Of a DNA stretch of 64,000 nucleotides, positions 26,170-35,769 are shown in pieces (position 1 is the first letter of the stretch; every line of letters starts with the position of its first letter). Location: assembly GCA_963931655.1 (NCBI GenBank), contig OZ007036.1:558001-622000 (forward strand), written 5' to 3'. The DNA comes from Butyricicoccus_B sp017886875. Its GTDB lineage: Bacteria > Bacillota > Clostridia > Oscillospirales > Butyricicoccaceae. The notes under the pieces were generated by a model, which saw only the letters and a list, made by a program, of their open reading frames with translations, was not told the DNA's origin and searched no databases. The translations under genes were made by a program, and so were the position numbers.

Positions 26170-26208
26170 AATGCGTGATACAAATTTTACTTGTATCACG
26201 CATTTTTT
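26170..26208 (+). terminator. bidirectional terminator
   Basis: A 14-bp perfect stem (AATGCGTGATACAA / TTGTATCACGCATT) with a T-run. The convergent gene ends inside it at 26207. Confidence 0.92.
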
Positions 26209-27118
26209 ATTTGCCGCATAAACTTTTTAATTGCTCTGATGTAATTTCTGGAAAAAACTGCTGCATATCAGCCGGAAGCGGTGCGAAAAACTCTAGTTTT
26301 TCGCCTGTTATCGGCTGAGTGACATTTACAAACGCTGCATGAAGTGCGTGTCTTGAAATTATACTATAGTCCGAATTATACAAAAAGTCGCCTGGTAGCG
26401 GGTGACCTATATGTTTCATATGAACCCTTATTTGATGCGTTCTACCTGTTTCAAGCCAAATATGAGCAAGTGAAAAACCGTCTTTATATGCGATTTTTTT
26501 AAAGTGAGTTAATGCTCTTTCCCCATCATCTGCAACAACTCTTGTAACTATTGACTCTGCCTCTCGTCTTATTGGTGCATTTATTATTCCGCTTTCTGGT
26601 AAATCTCCAGTGCATACTGCTATATATTCCCTACGCATTAACTTTTTTGATAACATATCAGATAAAATAGCTGCTGAAAGCGGATTTTCTGCAACTACAA
26701 GCAAACCTGACGTATTTTTATCAAGTCTACCAATAGCACGAAACACAAATTCTTTTTTTTGTGTTCTAAATGCAAGTGCATTTGCAACTGTATTTTCTCT
26801 ATTTCTTGGTGATGGGTGCACAGCTATTCCCGCTTTTTTTGAAATAACTGTCATATCCTCATCTTTATAAATAATATCTATTTCTATATCCTGTGGTATA
26901 ATATGCTCTACAAAATCAAATTCTCTTACTTTTATTGTAAGATTATCACCTGTTTTTAATTTATCAATAGTGCGTATATGTTTATTATTATTCGTTATTC
27001 CATCAAGCTCTTTTTTTAAGTCTATTATAATCCTTCTTGAAACGCCCTTTTTTCTAAGAAATTTTTCAACCGTTATATCATTTTCATCTTTTTCTACTTT
27101 GTATGTAACACATCTCAT
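26207..27118 (-). CDS. RluA-family pseudouridine synthase
   Basis: A 303-residue enzyme that isomerises uridine in rRNA or tRNA. An N-terminal S4-like part (about 14-65) precedes the catalytic domain. The catalytic Asp133 is in GRLDKNTSGLLVVA, and the GRTHQIRVHMKHIGHPLPGD motif is complete. GGAGAG precedes the ATG. RluD, RluC and other members share these motifs, so the exact target is not assigned. Confidence 0.92.
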   Translation of the reverse strand: MRCVTYKVEKDENDITVEKFLRKKGVSRRIIIDLKKELDGITNNNKHIRTIDKLKTGDNLTIKVREFDFVEHIIPQDIEIDIIYKDEDMTVISKKAGIAVHPSPRNRENTVANALAFRTQKKEFVFRAIGRLDKNTSGLLVVAENPLSAAILSDMLSKKLMRREYIAVCTGDLPESGIINAPIRREAESIVTRVVADDGERALTHFKKIAYKDGFSLAHIWLETGRTHQIRVHMKHIGHPLPGDFLYNSDYSIISRHALHAAFVNVTQPITGEKLEFFAPLPADMQQFFPEITSEQLKSLCGK

Positions 27119-27210
27119 TATACTTATCTCTCCTTACTAATCTGATTTTACAGGCTTTAATATTTTCTGTCAAATATTTTGCTTTTTAAGCTATCTTTTC
27201 CTAAATTCAG

Positions 27211-27219
27211 TGTTATAAT
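27211..27219 (+). promoter_or_regulatory. extended -10 promoter of the M42 peptidase operon
   Basis: TG-N-TATAAT (TATAAT at 27214-27219) without a clear -35 box, 30 bp before the first M42 start. Confidence 0.65.
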
Positions 27220-27248
27220 ATTTATAAAACAGAATAGGAGTTGTTTTT

Positions 27249-28277
27249 TTGAACCAAATAGAATGTATAGAAAAACTGTGCTCACTTCCTGCTGTCACAG
27301 GTTTTGAGTTAAACAGTGCTAAGGCTCTTGCTGAAATGCTTATGCCTTTAGTAAATAAAGTTGATATTGATGCTTTTGGTACGGTTACTGGTCTTTTAGT
27401 ATGCACTGTACCAAATGCTAAAACCGTTTTACTTGATGCACATTTTGACCAAATCGGGTTTATTGTAACCGAAGTTCTTGAAGGCGGTTTTTTACGTTTT
27501 TCATCTGTGGGCGGAGTAGACCCTCGTATGTTACTAGGCTGTGAAGTTACAATTTTAACTAATAATCCAATAGCTGGTATTATATGCTCCATTCCTCCTC
27601 ACCTTTCAAGCGAGGAAGACCGCAAAAATGCTGTCCCTGTACATGAAATGCTAATTGACACTGGACTTTTAGATGCTAAAATTCCTATTGGTACACCTAT
27701 TGTTTTCCGTAAACCGCTTGTATCTCTTTCAAAAGGTATAGTATGTTCAAAATGCTTAGATGATAGAGCAGGTATTTTGGCTATTTTACAAGCACTTAAA
27801 CAGCTACGCAGGCAGGATTTAAAAGTAAATGTTGCAGTTTTATTTTCTGCTCAAGAGGAAATAACATCACTTGGTGCTATAACAGGTGCTTTTCGTTTGC
27901 GTCCAGATTATGCCATAGCGGTTGATGTAAGCCATGCTCATACACCTGATGCACCTTCTAGCGAAACATTTGAGTTCGGCGGCGGTACTATGATTGGTAT
28001 GGGGCCTAATATGAACACTCATTTTACTAAATCACTTATTCGTTTAGCCCGTGCAGAAAATATTCCTTATCAGCTTGAAGTTATGGAGGGTAGCACAGGC
28101 ACTAATGCTTGGAATATACAAATTTCCGCTTGTGGTACAGCTCAAGCTTTGCTATCCATACCGCTTAAATATATGCATACACCTATAGAAACGGTTAAAT
28201 TATGCGATATTGATGCAACAGCAGATTTAATTGCTGCATTTTTAAAAAATTTTGATGGAGATTGTATTGTATTATGA
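27249..28277 (+). CDS. M42 family metallo-aminopeptidase, copy 1
   Basis: A 342-residue enzyme of the M42 (TET/FrvX/PepA-like) family, which forms large hollow complexes that trim peptides. Metal ligands are visible: DAHFDQIGF (His and Asp), CLDDRAG (bridging Asp), SAQEEITSLGA (catalytic and metal Glu), AIAVDVSHAH (Asp) and MHTPIE (His). The start is TTG at 27249 with AGGAG upstream. It is the most divergent of three tandem copies and its gene ends in a 4-base overlap with the next. Confidence 0.88.
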   Translation: MNQIECIEKLCSLPAVTGFELNSAKALAEMLMPLVNKVDIDAFGTVTGLLVCTVPNAKTVLLDAHFDQIGFIVTEVLEGGFLRFSSVGGVDPRMLLGCEVTILTNNPIAGIICSIPPHLSSEEDRKNAVPVHEMLIDTGLLDAKIPIGTPIVFRKPLVSLSKGIVCSKCLDDRAGILAILQALKQLRRQDLKVNVAVLFSAQEEITSLGAITGAFRLRPDYAIAVDVSHAHTPDAPSSETFEFGGGTMIGMGPNMNTHFTKSLIRLARAENIPYQLEVMEGSTGTNAWNIQISACGTAQALLSIPLKYMHTPIETVKLCDIDATADLIAAFLKNFDGDCIVL

Positions 28278-29302
28278 CCGAATTATTAAATAAACTTTGC
28301 TCTCTTTCTGGTGTATCGGGTGCTGAGGACTCTGTGCGTGATTTTATACGCACCAGAGCTATAACTTTTGCTGATGATATACGCACTGATGCTATGGGGA
28401 ATTTTATGGTTTTTCGTGCTGGTAAACGTTCAACCAAAAAACCCCTTATGCTTACTGCTCATATGGACGAGGTCGGTTTTATTATCAAACGTATAACTGA
28501 TGATGGTATGTTAAAATTCGGCTTTGTTGGTGGTATTGACCCTCGTGTTGTCATTGGTAGACATGTCCGCTTTGGTGATACAGTTGGTGTTGTAGGCATT
28601 AAAGCTGTACATCTTACAAGTATAGAAGACCGTAAACATACACCAGATGTTAAGGATTTATATATTGATATCGGTGCTTGTAGTAAAAGTGAAGCTGAAA
28701 ATAAGGTTGATATTGGTGATTATGGCGTTTTTGACTCTGACTTTTCAGAATTTGGTGATGGTCTTATCAAAGCTAAAGCTCTTGATGATAGAATAGGCTG
28801 TGCAATTTTACTTCAACTGCTGAGAAAAACTCCTCCAGTTGATACTTGGTTTGTATTTACCGTTCAAGAGGAAGTCGGTCTTAGAGGTGCTGCAACCGCT
28901 GCTTTTGCTATACAGCCTGCTCTTTGTATCAATATTGAAGGCACTGCTGCGGCTGATTTACCAGAAGTTAAACCACATAATAGAGCTTGTGCTATAAGAA
29001 AAGGTGTTGTACTGCCATTTATGGACAAATCAGCAATCTATGATGAAAAGCTTTTTAATTTACTTCGCAATATTGCAAATGATGAGCAGATACAATGGCA
29101 AACAAAAACCGTTATTTCAGGCAGTACAGATATTGGTGCAATCCATAAATCGCTTTCAGGTATTCCTTGTGCCTGCGTTGCTGCACCTGTTAGATATATT
29201 CACTCGGCTAATTGTGTGGCTTCAATTGAAGATATTAAATGTGTGCTTCACTTAATGCAAGCTTTTATGACAAAGTTTAATGATAAAACAGATTTTATCT
29301 AA
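28274..29302 (+). CDS. M42 family metallo-aminopeptidase, copy 2
   Basis: A 342-residue M42 peptidase. Ligand motifs read TAHMDEVGF, ALDDRIGC, VQEEVGLRGA, CINIEGTAA and VRYIHSAN. At the fourth ligand it has Glu where copies 1 and 3 have Asp, a difference linked to substrate or metal class in this family. ATG at 28274 overlaps the stop of copy 1 (ATGA), which supports coupled translation; a TTG at 28262 sits too close to the Shine-Dalgarno. Confidence 0.88.
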   Translation: MTELLNKLCSLSGVSGAEDSVRDFIRTRAITFADDIRTDAMGNFMVFRAGKRSTKKPLMLTAHMDEVGFIIKRITDDGMLKFGFVGGIDPRVVIGRHVRFGDTVGVVGIKAVHLTSIEDRKHTPDVKDLYIDIGACSKSEAENKVDIGDYGVFDSDFSEFGDGLIKAKALDDRIGCAILLQLLRKTPPVDTWFVFTVQEEVGLRGAATAAFAIQPALCINIEGTAAADLPEVKPHNRACAIRKGVVLPFMDKSAIYDEKLFNLLRNIANDEQIQWQTKTVISGSTDIGAIHKSLSGIPCACVAAPVRYIHSANCVASIEDIKCVLHLMQAFMTKFNDKTDFI

Positions 29303-29322
29303 ATCTAAGGAGATTTTTTTAC

Positions 29323-30339
29323 ATGAAAAATGTATTTGAATTATATAAAGAAGTAGCAAGTGCTTTTGGTCCATCTGGTCGTGAAACCAAAATAACAAAT
29401 GTTATAAGCTCAATCGCTAAAAAATATGTTGATGATGTTTACACTGATACTTTGGGAAATTTAATTTGTCGTAAGCGTCCACCTGTTGGCAGCCAAGAAA
29501 ATGTTCGTAAAATCGCTTTTGCTGCACATATGGACTCTATAGGAATTGTTGTAACTTATATTGATGACAATGGTTTTTTACGTTTTTCCAATATAGGCGG
29601 TATTGAAATTCAAGATTTTCTACACACACAAGTTATATTTGAAAATGGAACACATGGTATTATATCTCATGAGGAAAAAACCGAGCTTTCAAAACTGAAA
29701 ATCAATAACTTATATATTGATATTGGTGCAAAAAACCGTGAACAAGCAGAAAAAATGGTTTCAATCGGTGATTTTGCTGTATTTACTTCACCTATGTTTG
29801 AACAAAATGGTGTTATTTCTGGTGCTTATATAGATGATAGAATAGGTTGTGTAGCTCTTCTAATAACAATGATGAAACTTCCTCAAACAGTAAATCATGA
29901 TTTATATTTTGTGTTTACCGTTCAAGAAGAAGTTGGACTTAGAGGTGCTACAACTGCTGCATATGCACTTGAACCAGATATTGCTATAGCTATTGATGTT
30001 ACAGATACAGGCGACCTACCAGAGCATAAATATCCTATGGCGTGTCATATGGGTAAAGGTCCTGCAATTAAAGTTATGGACCGTTCTGTGCTTTGTAGCC
30101 AAAAAATTCGCTCTGCACTTGAAGAAGCTGCCTTAGTAGCCGCTATTCCTGTACAACATGAGATTTTACAGTTTGGCGGAACTGATACCGCTGCTTTTCA
30201 GCGTTCTCGTGCTGGTGTTGAAGTTGGTGCTATTTCCATACCTACACGTTATATACACACACCAAATGAAATGTGTAATGTAAATGATGTAATACAAACA
30301 ACCGATTTATTATTAACTGCTATAACTCAGACACTCTAA
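29323..30339 (+). CDS. M42 family metallo-aminopeptidase, copy 3
   Basis: A 338-residue M42 peptidase with AAHMDSIGI, YIDDRIGC, VQEEVGLRGA, AIDVTDTGD and TRYIHTPNE. AAGGAG precedes the ATG, 20 bp after copy 2. The three enzymes are related but clearly diverged, not recent duplicates. Together they may form hetero-complexes or cover different N-terminal residues. Confidence 0.88.
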   Translation: MKNVFELYKEVASAFGPSGRETKITNVISSIAKKYVDDVYTDTLGNLICRKRPPVGSQENVRKIAFAAHMDSIGIVVTYIDDNGFLRFSNIGGIEIQDFLHTQVIFENGTHGIISHEEKTELSKLKINNLYIDIGAKNREQAEKMVSIGDFAVFTSPMFEQNGVISGAYIDDRIGCVALLITMMKLPQTVNHDLYFVFTVQEEVGLRGATTAAYALEPDIAIAIDVTDTGDLPEHKYPMACHMGKGPAIKVMDRSVLCSQKIRSALEEAALVAAIPVQHEILQFGGTDTAAFQRSRAGVEVGAISIPTRYIHTPNEMCNVNDVIQTTDLLLTAITQTL

Positions 30340-30345
30340 CACAAA

Positions 30346-30379
30346 AAAACCGATGCATTTTTGCATCGGTTTTAATTTT
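30346..30379 (+). terminator. bidirectional terminator
   Basis: A 12-bp perfect stem (AAAACCGATGCA / TGCATCGGTTTT, 4-nt loop) followed by T-rich sequence, with A-run on the other side for the convergent VanW gene. Confidence 0.9.
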
Positions 30380-32311
30380 TTATTCAGCAGTCTCTGAAGT
30401 CTCTGAATTTGTGCTTTCTGGAGTTGTTGTAGTTTCTGTTGTTTCAGTGCTTGTAGTTGTGGTTTCGCTTGGTTTAGATGAAGCTGCTGGACCTACAAGA
30501 ACTATCTTATCTCTTGATTTATAAGATGAATTATTTGCTTTAACCTTTGTTGTTTGACCATTTTCAGTGATAATTTTGTATGTCACTGTTTTATAGCCTG
30601 TTATACCAGATTGTGAAGTTTCTCTTTCACCAGCTGATAAAGAAGAGTCGGTTTTCTCTACAGTTTTATAATCAATAGTTTCTATAATATCTGTATCTGT
30701 CTCAACTACCTTATCAGTTGTTTTTGTACCTAAAATTTTAACTGACATAGAACTTCCCTCTTGCCATGCTAAAATTTTAACAGGATAATCGGTATTATTT
30801 TTAAACTTAAAGTCTGGACCACCCCATGAAACAGTAGCATCTTCTCCAAGAGGTGTATATGATACAGTTAAACTGTGGTTATGTCTTTCAGTAACTTCAA
30901 GGTCTGCACGAAGTACAGCCATATAAAGTGTTGATGATGGCTGACATACACCGCCACCGACATCTTCTATAACTTGACCATTGGAATAAGCACCCGCTGT
31001 TTGGAAACCACGGTCAGTTGTACGTTCTCCAACAACCCCGTTATATGAAAATTCATCTCCTGGGTTTAAGATTGTGCCATTTATAAATTCGCTTGCAAGT
31101 CTTACATTATTAGTTCTTGATTTGTTGCTTGCATTCAAGCTAGTAGATGCACTTGCTAGTGTATCTCTAAAGAGCACTCCAGCGAGCTGGTCTGCTGTAA
31201 CAGCAGCTGGTGTACGCTCAATAGGTATTTTATATGTTTGTTCTGAACCATCACCAATTATTTCTTTTGCTGTTTCTAAATCAAATTTAACACCATCTAC
31301 ACTTGGCAGAATAGTTGTTCCATCTGTTTTATCAACAGTTGCATTTTTAGCGGCTGTTTGTGCATTATCATATATATACTGCACATCAATAGGATTTTGC
31401 TCAGTTGTTTCTACTTTCACATCTAAAGTAGAAAAATCCATAGTTTTTATTCTATCTTGCACCTGTTTATAAAGTTTCTCTGTGTCAAATGAAACGCCAA
31501 CCGAGCCCTTATCTACAACTAAATAGTCACCTTCAACAGTCCAAAATGGGTCTACAGGTTCGGTAATAGCTTCCGCAGAAATTTCATCAAGCTTTGTTTT
31601 TAGTGCTTCATCATTTACATTTACTGAAAGCTTTGACTCATTAAGCCCAAACAGTGCACCCATTGTATTTGCAATTCGGGTAAAAAATCCGCCTGTTCTT
31701 GTAAATTCATATGCACTCTTAGCTGAATTTTCACTGTCTAACCCGTTTGCAACCTCTGAAACGCCTATTTTATATTCCGTTTGATAAATCTTGATTGGTA
31801 GGCTTGCATTATCAAGCACATCTGATTTTTCAATTTGTTTTTGAGCGTCAGTTATACTCATTCCACCAATCTCAACTGTGCCTGCATTAACTCCAAAATG
31901 AATATTTGGATATAAATAAGTATAACCTACTGTTGCTAAACACAATGCCGCAACAACTGAACCTACACCAATCGCAATTTTTTTACCATTGCCATTTTTA
32001 GCTTTTTTAGCTTGCTTTGTTTTTTTGGTTTTATTTGTTGGTTTAGTTTTTGCTTTCGTTGTTTTTTTAGCTGCTGCATCAATTTCTTTTACAATATCTA
32101 TACCAGACTTATAATCTTGTTGAAATTGAGTTTCATCACTCATTTCGCTCATTGCCACATTATTAGAAATTTCTGAAACTATATCTTGTTTTTCTTGTTG
32201 TTTGCTTATAGGAGCATATTCTGGATTTGCTGAATGTGTTCTTGACTTTAGCATAGCATCAAGGGCATTATTTCCAGTATGTCCTAACGCACTATAATTT
32301 TTTTGTGTCAT
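30380..32311 (-). CDS. membrane-anchored VanW/G5 domain protein
   Basis: A 643-residue envelope protein. Residues about 1-95 are cytoplasmic and end in a very Lys/Thr-rich stretch (KTKPTNKTKKTKQAKKAKNG). A membrane helix follows (IAIGVGSVVAALCLATVGYT, about 112-131). Outside come a peptidoglycan-binding-like region, the VanW domain (about 395-530; NPGDEFSYN, GGGVCQPSSTLY, RHNHSLTVSY, SWGGPDFKFKN), a G5 domain and a low-complexity Ser/Thr/Glu tail. VanW was named from vancomycin clusters but its function is unsettled. The ATG at 32311 has GAGGGGAG upstream. Confidence 0.88.
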   Translation of the reverse strand: MTQKNYSALGHTGNNALDAMLKSRTHSANPEYAPISKQQEKQDIVSEISNNVAMSEMSDETQFQQDYKSGIDIVKEIDAAAKKTTKAKTKPTNKTKKTKQAKKAKNGNGKKIAIGVGSVVAALCLATVGYTYLYPNIHFGVNAGTVEIGGMSITDAQKQIEKSDVLDNASLPIKIYQTEYKIGVSEVANGLDSENSAKSAYEFTRTGGFFTRIANTMGALFGLNESKLSVNVNDEALKTKLDEISAEAITEPVDPFWTVEGDYLVVDKGSVGVSFDTEKLYKQVQDRIKTMDFSTLDVKVETTEQNPIDVQYIYDNAQTAAKNATVDKTDGTTILPSVDGVKFDLETAKEIIGDGSEQTYKIPIERTPAAVTADQLAGVLFRDTLASASTSLNASNKSRTNNVRLASEFINGTILNPGDEFSYNGVVGERTTDRGFQTAGAYSNGQVIEDVGGGVCQPSSTLYMAVLRADLEVTERHNHSLTVSYTPLGEDATVSWGGPDFKFKNNTDYPVKILAWQEGSSMSVKILGTKTTDKVVETDTDIIETIDYKTVEKTDSSLSAGERETSQSGITGYKTVTYKIITENGQTTKVKANNSSYKSRDKIVLVGPAASSKPSETTTTSTETTETTTTPESTNSETSETAE

Positions 32312-32393
32312 ATAGCTCCCCTCATAAAATTTAATATTTATTAGAAAACGCACACCCTTTTATATATTTTAGGATATGCGTTCTATTTTTCTG

Positions 32394-33497
32394 TTATACG
32401 TTAAATCTAAATAGAACTACGTCGCCATCTTGCATAACGTATTCCTTACCTTCTGAGCGAACCAGACCTTTTTCTCTTGCTGCTGCCATAGAGCCGCATT
32501 CCATAAGTGCATCATAAGATACAACTTCTGCACGAATAAAGCCACGTTCAAAGTCTGTATGAATTTTACCAGCAGCTTGAGGGGCTTTTGTACCCTTTTC
32601 TATTGTCCAAGCACGAACTTCCTGCTCACCTGCTGTTAGATAGCTCATAAGACCTAACAAATCATAACAAACTCTGATAAGTCTATCAAGTCCACTTTCT
32701 TCGAGACCTAGCTCAGATAAGAACATTTCTTTTTCATCTTCCTCAAGTGTTGCAATATCTTCTTCAAGCTTTGCACAGATAGGAAGAACCATTGCACCTT
32801 CTGCCTTGGCAATTTCTTCAACTGCTGCAAGACGTGCATTTTCAGCCTTATCACCTGTAAAGCCTGCTTCGTCCATATTAGCAGCATAGATAACCTTTTT
32901 AGATGTTAATAAATCGCTTTCGTTCATAACTCTTATAACATCATCATCAGTGCCAAAGCCTTCAAAAGTTCTTGCTGGCTTACCTTCTTCAAGATGTGCC
33001 TTTAAATTCTCAAGGATTTCTACATCAATATTTAATTTTTTATCAGCTTTTGCAGCCTTTTTTGTACGCTCGATACGGCGTTCAATATGCTCTATATCAG
33101 CGAAAATAAGCTCAAGGTTAATTGTTTCAATATCACGAGATGGGTCAACAGAGCCATCAACATGAACAATATTGTCATTTTCAAAGCAACGAACAACATG
33201 TACAACTGCATCTACTTGACGGATATGGCTTAAAAATTTGTTGCCAAGACCTTCGCCCTTAGATGCACCACGAACCAAACCTGCAATATCTACAAATTCA
33301 ACTACAGCAGGTACAACTTTTTTTGAATGGTAAAGCTCAGCCAAAGGTGCAAGTCTACTATCTGGTACAGATACCATTCCTACATTAGGGTCGATTGTAC
33401 AGAATGGATAGTTTGCACTTTCTGCACCTGCGTCTGTAATTGCATTAAACAAAGTGGACTTACCTACATTTGGTAATCCTACAATACCGAGCTTCAT
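32394..33497 (-). CDS. ychF: Obg-like ATPase YchF
   Basis: A 367-residue P-loop protein of the universal YchF/OLA1 family, which prefers ATP and interacts with the ribosome. G1 is GLPNVGKSTLFNAIT, G3 is DIAGLVRGASKGEGLGNKFL, and the G4 position reads NMDE rather than NKxD, matching ATP preference in the family. A coiled-coil insertion (about 130-180) and the C-terminal TGS domain (GTKAPQAAGKIHTDFERGFIRAEV...) are present. GGAGG precedes the ATG. Confidence 0.96.
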   Translation of the reverse strand: MKLGIVGLPNVGKSTLFNAITDAGAESANYPFCTIDPNVGMVSVPDSRLAPLAELYHSKKVVPAVVEFVDIAGLVRGASKGEGLGNKFLSHIRQVDAVVHVVRCFENDNIVHVDGSVDPSRDIETINLELIFADIEHIERRIERTKKAAKADKKLNIDVEILENLKAHLEEGKPARTFEGFGTDDDVIRVMNESDLLTSKKVIYAANMDEAGFTGDKAENARLAAVEEIAKAEGAMVLPICAKLEEDIATLEEDEKEMFLSELGLEESGLDRLIRVCYDLLGLMSYLTAGEQEVRAWTIEKGTKAPQAAGKIHTDFERGFIRAEVVSYDALMECGSMAAAREKGLVRSEGKEYVMQDGDVVLFRFNV

Positions 33498-33567
33498 AAT
33501 TATTTTATTCCTCCAAACAAATATCTTGTATTCTATAATTTAAAAAAATTATAGCTCTTAGATATTT

Positions 33568-33596
33568 ATTATAGCGGTTTTTTAACTTATTCGCAA
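33568..33596 (-). promoter_or_regulatory. promoter of ychF
   Basis: On the minus strand TTGCGA (33596-33591) and TATAAT (33573-33568) are 17 bases apart. It occupies part of the 344-bp gap at 33498-33841; the remainder, apart from the plus-strand promoter at 33774, is AT-rich with nothing recognisable. Confidence 0.78.
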
Positions 33597-33773
33597 GCAA
33601 ATTCCGACACAATTCACCCAAAAAACATACAGATTTTTACTCCTGAAAGCACATTATTTTGTAAATTTTTCATATTTAAATCTAAATTTAATTTTTATGA
33701 ACTTTTATATATATTTTGATGCTACTTTGATACATTTATCAGCACATCTACGTCATTTTTATACATTATTCGC

Positions 33774-33802
33774 TTGACATATGTTTTTTATAAGCGTATC
33801 AT
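33774..33802 (+). promoter_or_regulatory. promoter of the M23 peptidase gene
   Basis: TTGACA (33774-33779) and TATCAT (33797-33802) are 17 bases apart, 40 bp before the start codon. Confidence 0.85.
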
Positions 33803-33841
33803 TACAGATATGTAAAACTTTTTAGAAAGGACAAAATTATT

Positions 33842-35140
33842 ATGGATAATAATCTGAGTTTAAAGAAGTTACAAAAACCGGTAAATAAACCATTATTATT
33901 TAAGTTTCCAAGTGAATGCTTTTTTAATGTATACTTTAAAACTCAGCAGATAATAAATAACATTCCAACTGTTCCAAAACTCAACAGATTGGCTGCTTTA
34001 ACTATATGTGCAACTTGCTTTTTAGTGCCTTTTGCATTAAATTTTGAACCTGCATTTAATATAACTGTCAACGGTAAACATATAGGCTTTGCTAATTCCA
34101 AAGAAAGTATAAATCTTGCTGAAAACCTTATTAAGTCCAGTTTATCTAAGTATGGACAAGCAGATTTTTCTATTACTGATGATATAGAAATCACTCCTTC
34201 TTTCTGTCTTGAAAGCAATGTTAAAACTACTGATGAGCTTATTTATGCTATCACAAGTTCAAGTGAGAATATATGCATGGCTTCAGCTATAACCGTCAAT
34301 GGTGAAATCTTAGGTGCTTGTGAATTGGCAGAAGACACAAATTCTGTACTTAAAAACTTACTTGAACAATATAAAACAAATCCATCGGATAATGCATCAT
34401 TTATACAAGATGTAAAGGTGATAACCCTTCCCGTTTCGACAGATTTAGTTATGACAAGCTCATCACTTTTACAGAGCTTAAAAAATAGTGAAAATATTGA
34501 TGTACAAGTTATTTCTAATGTACAACATACAGTATCCATACCATATCAAACCCAAAAAATAGAAAGTGACCAAATAGAACAAAACATTGTAAAAACCATA
34601 CAGTTTGGTAAAAATGGTATTGCTTCTGTAAGTGAACAAGTAGTCACAATCAATGGTCAGGAAACACAACGCACAGTTTTACATACTTCTGTTATAACTC
34701 CCGCTACCGATTGCATAGTAGCAGTTGGCACTAAATCCAATGGTATAGGTTCAGGTCAATTTATTGTTCCAATCAGTGGTTATAGATTTACTTCTGCTTT
34801 TAAAATTCGTGATGGTCGTTGGCATAAAGGCGTTGATTTAGCTGTACCTGTTGGCACACCTGTCTATGCGGCTGATAATGGTATAGTTACAACATCTAAA
34901 CTATCCGATAGTTATGGTTATTATGTTGTTATTGACCATCAAAATGGACTTAAAACATTATATGCTCATAATAGTTCTTTACTGGTCAAAGAGGGCGATA
35001 CTATCTCTAAGGGACAACAAATTGCCTTATCTGGCAATACTGGAAATAGCACTGGTCCGCATCTTCATTTTGAAGTGCATAGCAATGATGTTGCTGTAAA
35101 TCCTCAAATATTTTTAAACTTTGGCACAGAAACACCATAA
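33842..35140 (+). CDS. membrane-anchored M23 peptidase with G5 domain
   Basis: A 432-residue wall hydrolase. A membrane anchor lies at about residues 50-68 (LAALTICATCFLVPFALNF). Then come a helical region, a G5 domain (about 225-295, starting near IPYQTQKIES) and a C-terminal M23 LytM domain (about 310-425). The zinc-site motifs are complete: HKGVDLA (HxxxD), LYAHNSSL and GPHLHFEV. It cuts peptidoglycan cross-bridges or stems outside the cell. AGAAAGGA precedes the ATG. It is a single-gene unit. Confidence 0.93.
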   Translation: MDNNLSLKKLQKPVNKPLLFKFPSECFFNVYFKTQQIINNIPTVPKLNRLAALTICATCFLVPFALNFEPAFNITVNGKHIGFANSKESINLAENLIKSSLSKYGQADFSITDDIEITPSFCLESNVKTTDELIYAITSSSENICMASAITVNGEILGACELAEDTNSVLKNLLEQYKTNPSDNASFIQDVKVITLPVSTDLVMTSSSLLQSLKNSENIDVQVISNVQHTVSIPYQTQKIESDQIEQNIVKTIQFGKNGIASVSEQVVTINGQETQRTVLHTSVITPATDCIVAVGTKSNGIGSGQFIVPISGYRFTSAFKIRDGRWHKGVDLAVPVGTPVYAADNGIVTTSKLSDSYGYYVVIDHQNGLKTLYAHNSSLLVKEGDTISKGQQIALSGNTGNSTGPHLHFEVHSNDVAVNPQIFLNFGTETP

Positions 35141-35142
35141 TT

Positions 35143-35186
35143 AAAAAAGACGTTTTACAGCTTAAACTGTAAAACGTCTTTTTTTA
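35143..35186 (+). terminator. bidirectional terminator
   Basis: An 18-bp perfect stem with a 6-nt loop (35143-35160 / 35167-35184) and T-runs on both strands, between the M23 gene and the convergent TlpA-like gene. Confidence 0.93.
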
Positions 35187-35738
35187 CTCAACTATCATAC
35201 TTTTTGCCATATCCATAATTTGCTCTTTTGAAAGATAGGACGATAAACCTAGTAAAACTTCCCCATCAGCCGATACAAACAGTGTAGTTGGAAATCCTGT
35301 TATTCCACAGCTTATAACGCCTTCCATTTTAGTGTCAAAATACACAGGGAAAGTATATCCTTTTTCCTCAATATGTGCTCGTCCTTTTTCTTCTGTTTCT
35401 TGTATGCCATCTACTGCATCAATCATAACAAAATTTATTTTATCTCCATATGTTTCATATGCAGTTTGAAAATCTGGCATTTCTTTCATACAATAACCGC
35501 ACCATGTAGCCCAAAAATTTATAATTGTAGGTTTACCAAGTAAATCTAAACTTGAAACCTCATTTCCATCAATATCTATAAGATTAAATTCTGGAAGCAT
35601 AACTTTTTCTTCACTTGATTGTTTAAGCTCATCTAAATCTATTTGATTGTTTTTTGATAAGTTATTATATGCAAAACTTGCAATAAGCAAAACAACAATC
35701 AATGCTACAATAAGTAAAACTGTCTTTTTATTCTTCAT
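35184..35738 (-). CDS. membrane-anchored TlpA-like thioredoxin
   Basis: A 184-residue thiol-disulfide oxidoreductase exported by an N-terminal membrane anchor (about residues 6-24). The redox site is WATWCGYCMKEMP (Cys80-Gly-Tyr-Cys83), and the cis-Pro is in GFPTTLFV. AAAGGAG precedes the ATG. CcdA, which passes electrons across the membrane to such proteins, is encoded 1.3 kb upstream on the same strand. I infer that they work together with the TrxB-like reductase at 37832. Confidence 0.9.
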   Translation of the reverse strand: MKNKKTVLLIVALIVVLLIASFAYNNLSKNNQIDLDELKQSSEEKVMLPEFNLIDIDGNEVSSLDLLGKPTIINFWATWCGYCMKEMPDFQTAYETYGDKINFVMIDAVDGIQETEEKGRAHIEEKGYTFPVYFDTKMEGVISCGITGFPTTLFVSADGEVLLGLSSYLSKEQIMDMAKSMIVE

Positions 35739-35769
35739 AAAATTCTCCTTTAATATTAAACACTATTTT

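Noticed and set aside
33498..33841. Small RNA or gene in the 344-bp gap between ychF and the M23 gene
   Set aside because: Apart from two divergent promoters it is plain AT-rich sequence with no stable hairpin-T-run pair or start signal.
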